NCBI GenBank assembly: GCA_000499405.2
Contig: HG738140.1
Coordinates: forward strand, 7,467,560 to 7,531,559
DNA: 64,000 nucleotides
Reading direction: 5' to 3'
Source: Onchocerca volvulus
Lineage: Eukaryota; Nematoda; Chromadorea; Rhabditida; Onchocercidae
The position numbers were made by a program, and so were the translations under genes. The notes under the pieces are model-generated. The model made no database searches. It was not told the origin of the DNA and saw nothing but the letters and a program-made list of their open reading frames with translations. How positions within the stretch are numbered: the stretch's first letter is position 1; every line of letters starts with the position of its first letter. Shown in pieces: positions 53,501-64,000 of the stretch.

Positions 53501-56500
53501 GTCAATCCAAGGCATGAACTAAAATTAGAAGTCAGAGAAAAAATCCACAAATTGCTTGAACCGTGACCGACTCCCGATGAATGCAGAAAGTAGACGTAGC
53601 CAATAAATTTAATCTGTTCATAAAAACATTGTACAAGACGCGGTCAAAAAATTTAGTCCGCTCGCTTACTTTTGCCTATTAAAAGTGTGACATGTAAAAA
53701 AAAAAAAGTATGTTGTATAAAAACACGTGCCCAATCGAATGCAAGATTGTTTTAAAATTTGAAAGCAATCGGTGAAGAACTTTAAAGTTGGTAACATTGG
53801 AACATTTATATTTTTATGTATATAGATTAGATGAAAAATATCTGACATCGGCCTTAGTCAGTCAAATATCATTGATCAGTGAAGAATGCTAGATCGTTTT
53901 AATTCCTCCAAGAAGCTTTTAAAAACAAGTTTATAATTGTATTTTGCCAAACATTTATTTTTATCCATTCATCAGCTGGAATTTTGATGGAATGAGATGA
54001 TCACGTTATTCGAAATCAGCGATTTTTATTTTTATTCAAAATTTGAATTCATTTCCATGCCTAGTCAGATTTTTGATCGTTCTAAAATAGAATAATGGAT
54101 TTTTTCATTGTATCAGTATTTTTATAATCCATTTTTTATCTTATCAACAGCTGATATCTAGCACTCTGCAATCCAAATCATGCATAAAATTATATTCAAA
54201 ATGACCCGGCTTGTAGACAGAGGAGAATTTAAGTTCCTTTGCCGTTATCATATAAAAATTTCTATTTGTGTATGGTGAAAATCTTTTTCTTTTTTTATCA
54301 TTTCCGAAAATTTAAGCAAGTGTTGTGCCGCAACTAGAAAGTTATAAACTTTATAGTGTGCATACGATAAAAGTCGAACAAATCATGGTTAAAGATGTTA
54401 TTTATATTACAAAATCGACAACCTACAGAGAACTTTGTAAAATATTGCATTTTGCACCAACACTTAAAAGTTTTCCCGTTGTTACTGATCGAAGTGAGTT
54501 GTCTTTCATCTAATTCTCTTAAAATTTTGATTTTTTCCAAGAGTAATCCAAAAAAATTTTCTTATAAATGCTACATTACATTGCAGTACTAACAGCAAGT
54601 CACAACATATGTAGTTAACAGACTGTCCAAGAACTCTAATTTAAGTGGACATAATTTTCTTTAAGTTAGTATTTCTTTGACAGGATAGCATGTATGAATC
54701 AGTTTTAATTAATTAAAACTTGTAAAACTATTTCATATAACTAGTGTTTTTAATATGCCTAATTCAATTATTCGGAAATCATTTGATATGTTATAAATCA
54801 ATAAATTTAGAAGATAAAATATTGCTTGGATCTGTTGCGAAAAAATATTTGGTTGTAATGATCAGGAGACAGTTGATTGATGCAGAATTCAATCCTGTTT
54901 CTAATAGAAAAACACCTGGAGAAATTTTTAATAGCATAAGAAGGTATTCATTCTGTTTTTTATAACTTTTTTTTCAATTAATATTATAGAATGTTTTACT
55001 ATTCTGTTTAACAGTTTGAGAAAAATTATTGAATACAGTTACTATTATTAATTAGCCATCAGTTTTCTTAATTCAGATATCAGTTCTTTTTTCCCTATTT
55101 TTTACTGTAAAATTTGACTGATTTGATGCCTTTATCATGAATTTACTTTAGGTATTCCATGTTATTACCTAAAAAGCAGCGAAATCATTCAATTGGTGGT
55201 CATTCACCTGGAAAGAATGGAACAATGCTATTTGTACCGAATGCAAACGAAAAGTTATCTAATGAAGGCTCGATCACTGGAAATACGCTGCTCTTCATTT
55301 CACCTCTTCATGCTCCACATGGTTATTTTTTTTTATTTTTGATTTATTGTATACTAAAGAAAATCAAATAAATTATTTTCAACTTTCTGCTAATGGAATT
55401 TTATAGTTATAAGATTTTATACCAAAAAAATTTTTTTGAGCAAATTTATAGCGAAATATATCTAACTGTACTTGGAATAACTCAAGTTTTAAATTGAAAT
55501 CTTTATTTTAGTTTAGACATTTTCATATATGAAAAAGGAGAAACTCATAAATGACATACAGTAATCCCTGAAAAAGCTCATAAAGAACTGCAAGTTTATT
55601 TTAGTTAACATGTAGGAGTAGTTGATTGATTGAATGATGATACGGGCAGTCTAATAAGGCTTAGATGAGTTTGAAACAAATCATTAGTGACAAACATTTT
55701 GAAAAATATCCATATTTATGGTCATGGCCATAAGTATTCCATGATGATTTTTCAATACCTAAAGTGAGAATATAGTGTTGAATCTTTCAATCATTGTCAC
55801 TCCATATATTTCTAAATTTACTATTCATCTAATGGCTCGTAGTAAATTACAGAGATTTACAGAGATCTTATAACAATATAGATCATTGTAAGTATTAGAA
55901 AATAGTCTAAAACAAATATGTTCATTATCATGAAAAAGCAAGCCTTATATTTTAGAAATATTAATTGCCGAAAATCTTGCACTCCTCTAATGCCTAGAAA
56001 TGATTCGAATCTCAAGATCAAATGAAGTTGTGATTTACAAAATGTCATAACACTATAAATTGGAAGAGAACATTTTCCATCATTGTGCATATGAAATAGC
56101 ATGAAATCGTTTTGCTTAATTCACATTCATTTTGCTTGATTGCAGCAAAATATAGATTCCAGACATCCTTCTCTCTGAACTTAATGTTTGTTCATCCACC
56201 ACTTCAGTTCTGCTTATCAAAAATGCCCACTTGAAGCACACATTCAATGCCTACGCTTCATTCAAGCAACCGAGACATAATACTCACTGAAAGTTTGAGA
56301 ATAAATTGAAAATTTTTCAATTCACAGTTCCTCTAATCATTCGCTTTATCCGATACAACAGCTTCATTAAATACACGAGCTATCCTGAGCAGCTGGAAAC
56401 TTCAGGGGGAACCGGACTACGAGATTGTTCGATTAGTCTTTCGCTCCTATACCAAAGTGAGACGATCAATTTGCACGTCAGAATCGCTTTGAAAAGCAAA

Positions 56501-57693
56501 ATTGATCTTTTTCATGAAAATTGCCATTTTTAAAATTTGTTTAAAAATATATCTTTTCGCTATTATACGGCAAGAATTTTTCTGCAAATTTTTCGTTTTA
56601 GATTTGCCTTTGCCATTAGTATTTGTCAAACCCACAGCCGATGAATTGAAGGAAAAGGCAACAGCGAGTGAAGATATTTTGTTAGATCAGGCAATAGATC
56701 TGAATGAAGCAGCTATCGATTCAGCTCCATTTCAGCTTGTTCTTGGTTCATCTCTATACAAAGTAAATATAAATTTTTTTCTCCAAACTATTTAATTTCT
56801 TCAAAGAACCAAAATAATTTGCTAATGATTGGCTGAGCATAAGGAGAGGAACAAAAATAAAAAAATTGGAATAAATTGATTTGCAAAAAGAATTCACAAG
56901 ATTATTATTTATGCTATTTGATAGCAAAAAAGATGGAGAAATTAGGAAAAAAAGTTTTCATTTAGGTCCATACGTTATTCTCGCTTTTGGCACTATCTCA
57001 CGCATATGTGACCGATCGTGGGCGCCTGGTTGGTGTTATCGCTTTGAAAGAGGTTCTTTTTTGCATGTTTTCATCATATCATTCAAAATTTGGAATAACT
57101 GTTCTTAAAGAAAAGATTTTTATAATGTTTTTGACTCCAAAAGTCTTAAATTGTTGTTGTCGTCTCATAGCCAAATTACAAACGTATTTTTTATTGTAAA
57201 ATATTCAAATTTTACTCATTTTCACCGCAATTCAAAATCGGTCTCATCGCAGTGTGCGATTGGTACGATTAGACAGCATAAAAACAACGGAAATATATTC
57301 GAATCAAAACGAGGACATTTTAATTTAGGGTAGAAAATCAATCATTTAAGTCTGTCCGATCAGCGTGTTGCTGATGAGAACAGGTAATTTGAACTGTTCG
57401 AGAGTCTGATCAATGTTGTATTAAATGAAACAGTATGATGGCTGTGTCATTATATCTTTTAATATTGTCATTTGAAATGTTGCATTAAATTGACCGATCG
57501 GATTTTGATAAACAACTTATTCTGTTAATGAAATTCAAAGAATTATTTTCAAAATTTTCAGTTGCGTGATGCCCTAGCAAATATATATGTTCGTGGTGCA
57601 GTACCAGTGATTCCGGAGCGGAAACTGACCACTAGTGAGTCATTTTTGGCACGAATGTTAAATGGTGTTGAAGAGAAATCTTCGAAAGATTAA
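44533..57693 (+). CDS. clh: CLC-type voltage-gated chloride channel with CBS domains
   Basis: Twenty exons join in phase to about 874 aa: 44533-44659, 44806-44925, 45306-45440, 46280-46413, 46736-46898, 47068-47199, 47335-47416, 47562-47663, 47823-47907, 48437-48604, 48821-48998, 49126-49223, 49601-49716, 54321-54493, 54811-54943, 55152-55321, 56328-56456, 56602-56762, 56966-57052, 57562-57693. The Cl- pathway motifs are present: GSGIPE (128-133), GKEGPFVH (170-177, gating glutamate 172) and GVFVPSF (431-437). The position after AIE that is glutamate in Cl-/H+ exchangers is serine (234), which favours a plasma-membrane channel of the ClC-1/2 / nematode CLH class. Two cytoplasmic CBS domains follow ([13 protein letters not shown] near 560; [20 protein letters not shown] near 815). 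The start is uncertain: ATG 44533 follows a likely spliced-leader acceptor. The exon at 56328-56456 is the least certain. A decayed Helitron fills the 4.6-kb intron 13. Confidence 0.92.
49809..49821. repeat. 13-bp palindrome, candidate Helitron 3' hairpin
   Basis: CACGCT-C-AGCGTG is a GC-rich perfect palindrome just beyond the downstream (minus-strand) flank of the Helitron remnant. Helitron 3' ends usually carry such a hairpin a few bases before CTRR. Here CTGG follows almost at once, closer than usual, so the assignment is tentative. Confidence 0.35.
49830..49985 (-). repeat. Flanking repeat module, inverted copy
   Basis: Read on the minus strand this contains GAATGCAAG, TTTCAAAGCAATTAGGAGA and, further on, CATTTATATTTTTAT-TTGTATAGA. 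The same words in the same order occur on the plus strand at 53705-53833. Copies in opposite orientation therefore bracket the Helitron remnant. Confidence 0.65.
50120..53060 (-). mobile_element. Decayed Helitron (rolling-circle transposon)
   Basis: Minus-strand pieces of a Helitron replicase-helicase occur in order, broken by frameshifts and stops. Near 53000-52780 is the arginine-rich N-terminus ([16 protein letters not shown], then an RxERR-rich stretch). At 52600-52500 is the zinc-finger-like [15 protein letters not shown]. From about 51770 to 50640 lies the Helitron/Rep region: [82 protein letters not shown], then a [17 protein letters not shown] piece. At 50480-50380 is the helicase C-terminus ([17 protein letters not shown]) and at 50222-50135 helicase motif VI ([20 protein letters not shown]). 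Most of the helicase, with Walker A and B motifs, is missing. The region has higher GC than its surroundings. It lies antisense inside a chloride channel intron and cannot encode a working enzyme. Confidence 0.9.
53380..53505 (+). repeat. Flanking repeat module, direct copy 1
   Basis: Reads ACACGCC, AAAATGCAAAATTGTTTCAA, then an ATCAGTCGGTAAAAAATTTGAAA-like stretch; it aligns over about 100 bp with the copy at 53705-53833 despite many substitutions. It lies upstream, in Helitron orientation, of the N-terminal coding remnant. Confidence 0.65.
53705..53833 (+). repeat. Flanking repeat module, direct copy 2
   Basis: Reads ACACGTGCCCAATCGAATGC, AAGATTGTTTTAAAATTTGA, AAGCAATCGGTGAAGAACTT and ends in CATTTATATTTTTATGTATA TAGATTAG (split here for length). 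It is related to the module at 53380-53505 and, inverted, to 49830-49985. It may be a terminal or subterminal part of the Helitron or a separate transposon tail. Confidence 0.65.
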
Positions 57694-59585
57694 GACAGAT
57701 GATAAAAATGATGGCATAATATAGCGATAATATTAGCATTACTTTATCTGTCCTTCAGCTGAAATCAGGTTTATGTATTTTCCTCACTTATGATTCTGAT
57801 ATAGATAAGAAACCTCACATATATTGTTAATTCATTATTTTTTATTGTCAAATTACACATGTCATATAAAGATTGATATTTCTCGAATTACCTGAAATCG
57901 TATTTCCAACATATTAATCGAATAACAATAATGTCTTCGAAGATTGAGAGGCGGTGGGGTGACTGATTTTTTTTAGCATTGATCATTCATTATGAATTCA
58001 ACAATTTTAAAATCTTCGATTCTTCAAACTTTGGCTAAGAATTTTTTTAGACCTTTCTTACAAGAAAAAATCGGATTATCATGTTTTCCCCTTCTGCTGG
58101 TCTTATTGTAACCTTTCATATCTTTGACAGATAATCAGTATTTGTTGAAAAATTATTTAATATAATTATGCTCTGGTTAACTTCCATGGCAATAAGTTCT
58201 GTTACTATATTTAAGTCTTACTATCGTGATTAGTAGATCATTTATTAAACAATTTTTAATAGATGAAATCCCTTGAAAGCCGAGTCATTCAGAAATATTA
58301 CAATCCAATAAATATCATACCGATACGACGATTTTGACTAAGCCAGCTTGATGGAATTCTGATTCACAATGTTACTAACTTTTTTACTATAATATTCTTA
58401 ATTCACTTGCAATAATCATTAATCCCGATATTTTAGTGTATATTCTATTAACAAAATAAAACTAAGTGATATTTCAATTAACTCTTAGTTTTACCTCTTT
58501 TTAATTTCTAATCCAATCTTCATTGAAAATATTAAAATATCACTTAGTAACTGATACTTATTAATTAGAGAGAACATAACTTGAACTCTATGTCCAAAAT
58601 TTCCACTTGGAATTTATAATCTAATATTTAACTTTCACTATTGAGTAATTTGCGATTTCTTGGAAAAATTTTATTCATATTTTAGTTGTTTCTTGTTTAT
58701 TCACTTTATTTCCTTATATCTTACTCTTACTTGTGTTCATTATTAAAGAACACAATTATGACCGAAACATGTAACTCATGAACATCAGGTATTTCTTTTT
58801 TCCAATGTTCATAACTTCATTTTTCTAAAGTTTACTGTCTAAAAGTTGAGATATGAATAGTAAACACATAACATTATAGCTTATTCAGTGGAAAAAAAAT
58901 CAACTTTTTGTCTTTGAGATTGGGGGAAGTGGAAATTACCAAACTGCAATATCAGCAATTGAGTAACAATAATCCGAAAGAATGTAATATTTTAATTTAT
59001 TTTAATTTAATTTATTTCGACGTAATATATTCAAATTATTTACTAAAAATCTGATGTTTTTGGTATTTTATTATGTCATGAGAAAAATATTAATCGATAT
59101 GTTCGGATTCCAATTGTATTAAATTTAAATTGAAATTTGGATTTAATTATTGATAAGCAAAGTGTTGACAGAACTGGAAATATTTCAATGTAAACTGTAC
59201 AAATTTGCCGATTTAGTATTATAATTAGACGATTCTGGAAATGGTAATTTTGTTGAAAGCAATGTAATAAAGTCAGGATATTTGGTCTTTTGTAAATAAA
59301 TGCAAATTATGATTTATTTCTTTCTATTTTTCTAACAAATCGGAAAGTGCAATAAATCCAAAAAACAAGCGAACACTTTTTTTTGGAAGTGAATCGATAT
59401 TTTTCAAAGTAGGTAATAATAAAAGAACAGCAATGTAAGGCAACTAAAATTTGAAATTGGTGACGATCTCCATATGTTGCTTTTGATTCATCAAATGTTC
59501 GTAAATTTCCGTTAGATTAAGAGCTATTGCTTTTTTTTTTTTTTTTCTTTTTAGATTTACAATGGCATTTCTGTTTGTTAATCGA
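57694..59585. other. Intergenic region between convergent chloride channel and P-glycoprotein genes
   Basis: The stop codons of two convergent genes are 1.9 kb apart. The stretch must contain both 3' untranslated regions. AATAAA occurs on the plus strand near 58306 and 58452. No coding exon is seen. Confidence 0.5.
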
Positions 59586-62500
59586 TCATGAACTTAAATC
59601 TTGTTTGCGAATTAAATCAGCATACTTTCCATCAAATTCGACGAGCTCTTGATGTGTCCCCTCTTCAACTACTTTTCCATTTTCGACGAAAAATATCTGA
59701 TCTGCATGCTGAATGGATGACAGTCTATGTGCAACTGTAATACATGTTCGACCACTACTTGCAGCATCCAAAGCTTGTTGAACTGTCTGAAATGAATGTT
59801 ACGAGAAATACGAATGAGTTAGGATAAAAGATTCGAAAACATTTACATATCTTTTATTTCTTGTTCCTTATTACGAATGATTGGAAGAATTTGATAGATC
59901 GTATTTTGTTCAGCTAATGATCCCATTAGAATTATTTTTTAATTTTTCCATGGAAAGTGTTAAATTACTAAGATCTTAATAATCTCTCGAAAAGATTTTT
60001 TAAAAATGAAAACTAGCTTTTAGTGGTTAAAGAAGAACAAATTGAAAATTTCTTAACAGTTTCAAGGGATTAAAGACTCTAGATTAGATTAGAAAGACAA
60101 ACTCTTTCGCATTCTGCATCCAATGCACTGGTTGCTTCATCAAGTAATAATATCTTCGGATTTCGAACTAATGCTCTAGCAATAGCAATGCGCTGCTTTT
60201 GACCCCCCGACAACTGACCTCCATGTTCACCAACTTCTGTATCGTAGCCCTAAATTGATAATTCGACATTATAGCTTGTAAGTATTCAGCAAAGAAATAC
60301 AGTAATTTGTATATTCTAGAAACCTGAACTTCAAATTCATGTCTTATGTCACTGTCATAGCAAAAATTTATCGAAAGCAAGTTTCCTTTATATATTACCT
60401 TTGGTGAAGTTTCAATGAAATCGATAATATTAGCTATTTTGCAAGCTTCACGTACGTCACTTAATGTTTTACCAGTTGTACCGAGTAAAATATTTTCTAA
60501 AATTGTGCCACTGAACAGTATTGGTTCTTGACCGACCAATGCTATTTGCTCGCGTAAATATCGAAGTGATATTTTTGTGATCGAATTATCATCCAAAGTC
60601 TATAAGTATATTTATATTATCATTCATTCATTTGGAATTCATATCAGTAAATATAAAATTATATTTGTATTCAATTAGTTGAAAGTGAAATTAGAACAAT
60701 ATCACAGTGATATCTTTATTTTTATTGCTACGAACGGTCTTTCTTATTGGAGCAATGAACAAGAAACTGTCCTATTTTTTTAAAAGTCTATGAGCAATGG
60801 TTGCTATAATAAAATTAGCAATCCCACCAACAAATCTTCCGTAATCTTTAACAATTCTCTAAAAATTCTCACATTTCATTTATTTTCATATAGTTGTAAA
60901 GTCTTCTCGTCGCTTATGGTAATTTTTAACGAAAACTAAAGATCTAACTCATGATAATACGCTTACCAATTGTCCAGAATTAAATCGATAAAAGCGCTCC
61001 AATAAAGCGATCACAGTACTTTTGCCACTTCCAGATGGTCCAGTGACAGCAACTGTTTGTCCCTTGAATTTCATATTCCGATAAATTTTATACAGATTTT
61101 TGTTTTAACAATTGATTCAATTTTAACTTGAACTTACCGCATAAGCTGCCAAATTAAGACCATTAAGGACATTTCGTTGCGGTCTTGTGGGATAAGAGAA
61201 TTTTATCTTGTTAAATTGAACATCACCCGTTATTGCCTGAAAATATTTGTTCATTTAAGAAATAGGTTCATTAAATAAAGCAGAATATTTCGACATATAT
61301 ATTAGTTTTGAAGTAATTAATGATACTTGAAAAGTTAAATAATATTTTAATAATCAACTAACTAAAGCATAATTAAATAATTCAGATTAAAAAACTCTAG
61401 AAATAATGCAATGTTAAAATGTACCGGACGGAGACCATCATCAACACTGTTCATGTCACTTCCGGTATTGATGATCCGGAATAATGAATTAGAAGCTGGA
61501 GATGCCATGACAAATGTATTCAAACAGCCAGAAACCATAATTAGTGCCCATCCACTCGTTGCAATTGACCATGAAGCGCTGAAATATAAATTTGATATTG
61601 ACTAATAGTTGATAAGAATGAAAACAAATTTAATCTTTGATAATAAAATGTGTGCTATGATATATTTTTTCAGTATATTTTGCCATAGTATACAGTATGT
61701 TTTCTATATTATATTGTACAGTATATTGCTACAGTATATTTTCATTTAAGAGCTACGCATTTGAATGAGATCATCACACTTTTCAACAAAAATTCGTTCA
61801 TTATGATAATTTACGTGAAAATTTCTTGCGGTAATGAGTATCCGTAGTAGATTAATGCAATGCCAGCCGCATAAGATATCATATCACTGAAGAACATGAA
61901 CGAGGATGTGACGGCAAAAAGTATTGCTTCGTATGGACTACTTTTCTTCTGTAGATATAACAGATCCTCGATTTTCTGGACATATAGCCGATGGAAGTGC
62001 TCTTCTCTTGTGATCAATTGAATTGTTCGGATTTGTTCCACAATTTCGAGTGCCAGCTATTGAAAAAGTTCATTAATACGCTTCTTTTTCTGTTTCATTG
62101 TGATAATCAAAATTTTCTTGATAAATATTGTTATCGTCATCACGTATTTCTACAGTATTAAATGCTTGCTTCACAACTCTATATTTCGACCAGATTCTCG
62201 GATCTTATTGGTCCGCTCTTAAAATAATGTATTCCCCTTCCTTTGCACCTTCTCTACAATACAGAGATTAATCCTAGAATATCGTCATTTTTGTGTATTA
62301 GAATCCTAATCCACAAATAACTGACGAAATGCATATTGCGGATATACAGAAATAAGATCATTGAGAAGAACAGCTCCAGTAATCAATGATTAACACTGAT
62401 TCCACTATTAATCATTGTTTATCTTTCACTGATTTCAGTATTTCATAAGTAATTGTTACGATATTTCATTATTCTTTGAGTATAATCCAATTTTTTGTCG

Positions 62501-63712
62501 TATATCTTTTAAATATGTTCAATAATAATTCCTGTCCAAATTATAGCGAACTCTATCATCATTATCCTTCAAGTAAGTGCAAAAACTATGGAAAATTCTT
62601 CATAAATGTCATGTGCTTAGCAATGTACACTTGATAAGTTGATCCCATCCGTGCTGTAGAAATGGAGATGAATTAAGTTTTGGAAAAGAAATAAATCGGA
62701 CAGTAGGAAGAAAATAGCATACTTGACCGGTAAGATCTTGTTTTAAGGCGCATTTATTTAACTTCTGCATTTTACTTGCGATCAATGTCAGCATCAAAAT
62801 GAGTAACAGGAGACTTCCACTGCCCAGTAAACCAACTGGCCAATTAAATATCACTGCAATAGTAACCAATACCAAAATAGCTACAATATTGTTCGAAATT
62901 TGCATCATTCGCGGATCGAGAGCCTATAAAAAGAGAATAAATCTTTACTTTTATTGAAAATGTTTACAAGAAAAATAAGTTATATATATATTTTTTTCAA
63001 ATATAAATTATAAATAACGGCATGAAGATTTTTGAGGATACTACCGCTTTAATGTTTGGAGCATCGACAGATATACGTGTCACAGTCACAGCAGTGCTTG
63101 TAGATGGTGTATCAAAATATTCCGCATTTTGATAAAGCATATTTCGCATCGCTCGAAGGCGTAATGAATCCACAACACATTCTGCTGTCCAACCAAATGT
63201 AAATGTCTGCAAAAATTATTCAATAACCATACTTTGCTGTCTTTGACTTGTAAAAAAAGTTAATTTCTTCGATTAATTTCAGTAGAAGTTGGAATATTAT
63301 GCACAACTTTGCTATTATGCATTTGCTATCTGTTATTATACGCATATTATGCAGAACCTATTAACTCTAAAAAATTTATTTTTTTCAAAGATAGCTTGGA
63401 CTACGAGATCAATTTGAGATTTGCAAATTCTAATCTATGTTATAAGGATTTAAAAATACTTACTGCAGAAAAAATGACAATTAAGCATGCTATGCCTAAT
63501 GCAATATAAATGATAGCGATAGGTAAAATTCGTTCTAACACTGATTCCAATTTCGCTTGAGCGAATACGACAAAGGTAAGATCGAAAATGAGTACAAATA
63601 ATGGCAATTCCAATCCACGAAGGAATGACACCAATAATGCTATTATCATCTTTCCGTAATTGCCATGACAATTCGTATATAATTGCCATAAACCTTTCGG
63701 TTTACTTTTTTT
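59586..63712 (-). CDS. pgp: P-glycoprotein (ABCB-type ABC transporter), C-terminal half, partial
   Basis: Ten minus-strand exons are visible (63712-63464, 63206-63045, 62923-62723, 62056-61815, 61578-61425, 61236-61138, 61062-60967, 60599-60399, 60249-60103, 59786-59586). They join in phase to 583 residues ending at a stop; the gene runs off the right edge, so the first transmembrane domain and first ATP-binding domain are outside. The second transmembrane domain (about the first 340 residues) contains [18 protein letters not shown], the usual intracellular loop. The second nucleotide-binding domain is complete: Walker [10 protein letters not shown]-loop LVGQEP, signature LSGGQKQR, Walker [13 protein letters not shown] and H-loop ITVAHRLSS. 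Full-length P-glycoproteins export hydrophobic compounds; in parasitic nematodes they are studied for anthelmintic efflux. Which paralogue this is cannot be told. The 61062 acceptor is TTCAAG. Confidence 0.95.
61667..61745. repeat. ACAGTATATT-type short repeats in a P-glycoprotein intron
   Basis: CAGTATATT, ATACAGTATG, TACAGTATATT and ACAGTATATT recur within 80 bases in the intron between the 62056-61815 and 61578-61425 exons. It looks like a degenerate minisatellite. Confidence 0.6.
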
Positions 63713-64000
63713 CTGCAAAAAATAAGAGACTTTTCAATAAAAATAAAAAAATTTTTCCAGCAAGGCTTTGAACGGAAAAAAGAACAAAAAATATCCTTGT
63801 AACATTAAACATAATTAATTTCTACTAAAAGAAAGTTCAAAAGTCAATCTTTTGATGTTACTTATCTCTAAGACACAGCTTTTCAGGGATAGCTTACTAA
63901 AACCAACCCAATTTTAATTCTATATTTAATTAGTCATAAACAATAACAACACAATAAGCTAATATCACTGATTCCTGAATGCAAAGCAATGTATTTCATG
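63713..64000. other. Intron of the P-glycoprotein gene running off the window
   Basis: The exon beginning at 63712 is preceded by a good TTTTGCAG acceptor, so this stretch is intronic for the minus-strand transporter gene. No upstream exon is recognisable before the window ends. Confidence 0.7.

Overview
The window is nuclear DNA of a nematode, most likely a spirurid or filarial species. It is strongly AT-rich. Genes are cut into many small exons separated by introns of roughly 100-800 bp, with mostly TTTCAG or TTTTAG acceptors, and several 5' ends look like spliced-leader acceptors. The proteins match animal families in their nematode-like versions. There is no operon-like tight spacing and no bacterial or viral block.

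Layout: (1) 1055-3707, minus: V-ATPase proteolipid c'' subunit (vha-4 type), complete, 6 exons. (2) 5228-21570, plus: the spliceosomal U5 helicase Brr2/SNRNP200, complete, 42 exons joined in phase, 2158 aa. It is head-to-head with vha-4 across about 1.5 kb. (3) 25518-26066, plus: a small neurogenin-type bHLH factor, 2 exons. (4) 31217-34587, minus: an ER thioredoxin-fold protein of the TXNDC12/AGR family with a lysine/serine repeat tail ending KSEL, 5 exons. (5) 44533-57693, plus: a CLC-type chloride channel with two CBS domains, about 20 exons. (6) 59586 to beyond the right edge, minus: the C-terminal half of a P-glycoprotein ABC transporter (second TMD plus NBD). Genes 5 and 6 are convergent. 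Long gene-poor stretches surround the bHLH gene and lie between genes 4 and 5.

The main non-genic item is a decayed Helitron (rolling-circle transposon) lying antisense in a 4.6-kb intron of the chloride channel gene. Frameshifted pieces of its N-terminal zinc-finger region, Helitron/Rep region and helicase C-terminus can be read in order on the minus strand. Related repeat modules flank it in direct and inverted orientation. A second mobile-looking item, a palindromic MITE-like element with 19-bp perfect inverted repeats, sits at 23.83-24.10 kb.

The genes are unrelated housekeeping, developmental and transport functions; they do not form a pathway. I found no wholly new system. The most checkable novelties are the Helitron, two GC-AG introns fixed by reading frame, a cluster of acceptors with a purine before AG, a triplicated 31-bp splice-acceptor unit giving two in-frame starts of the channel, and the repetitive KSEL tail of the ER protein.
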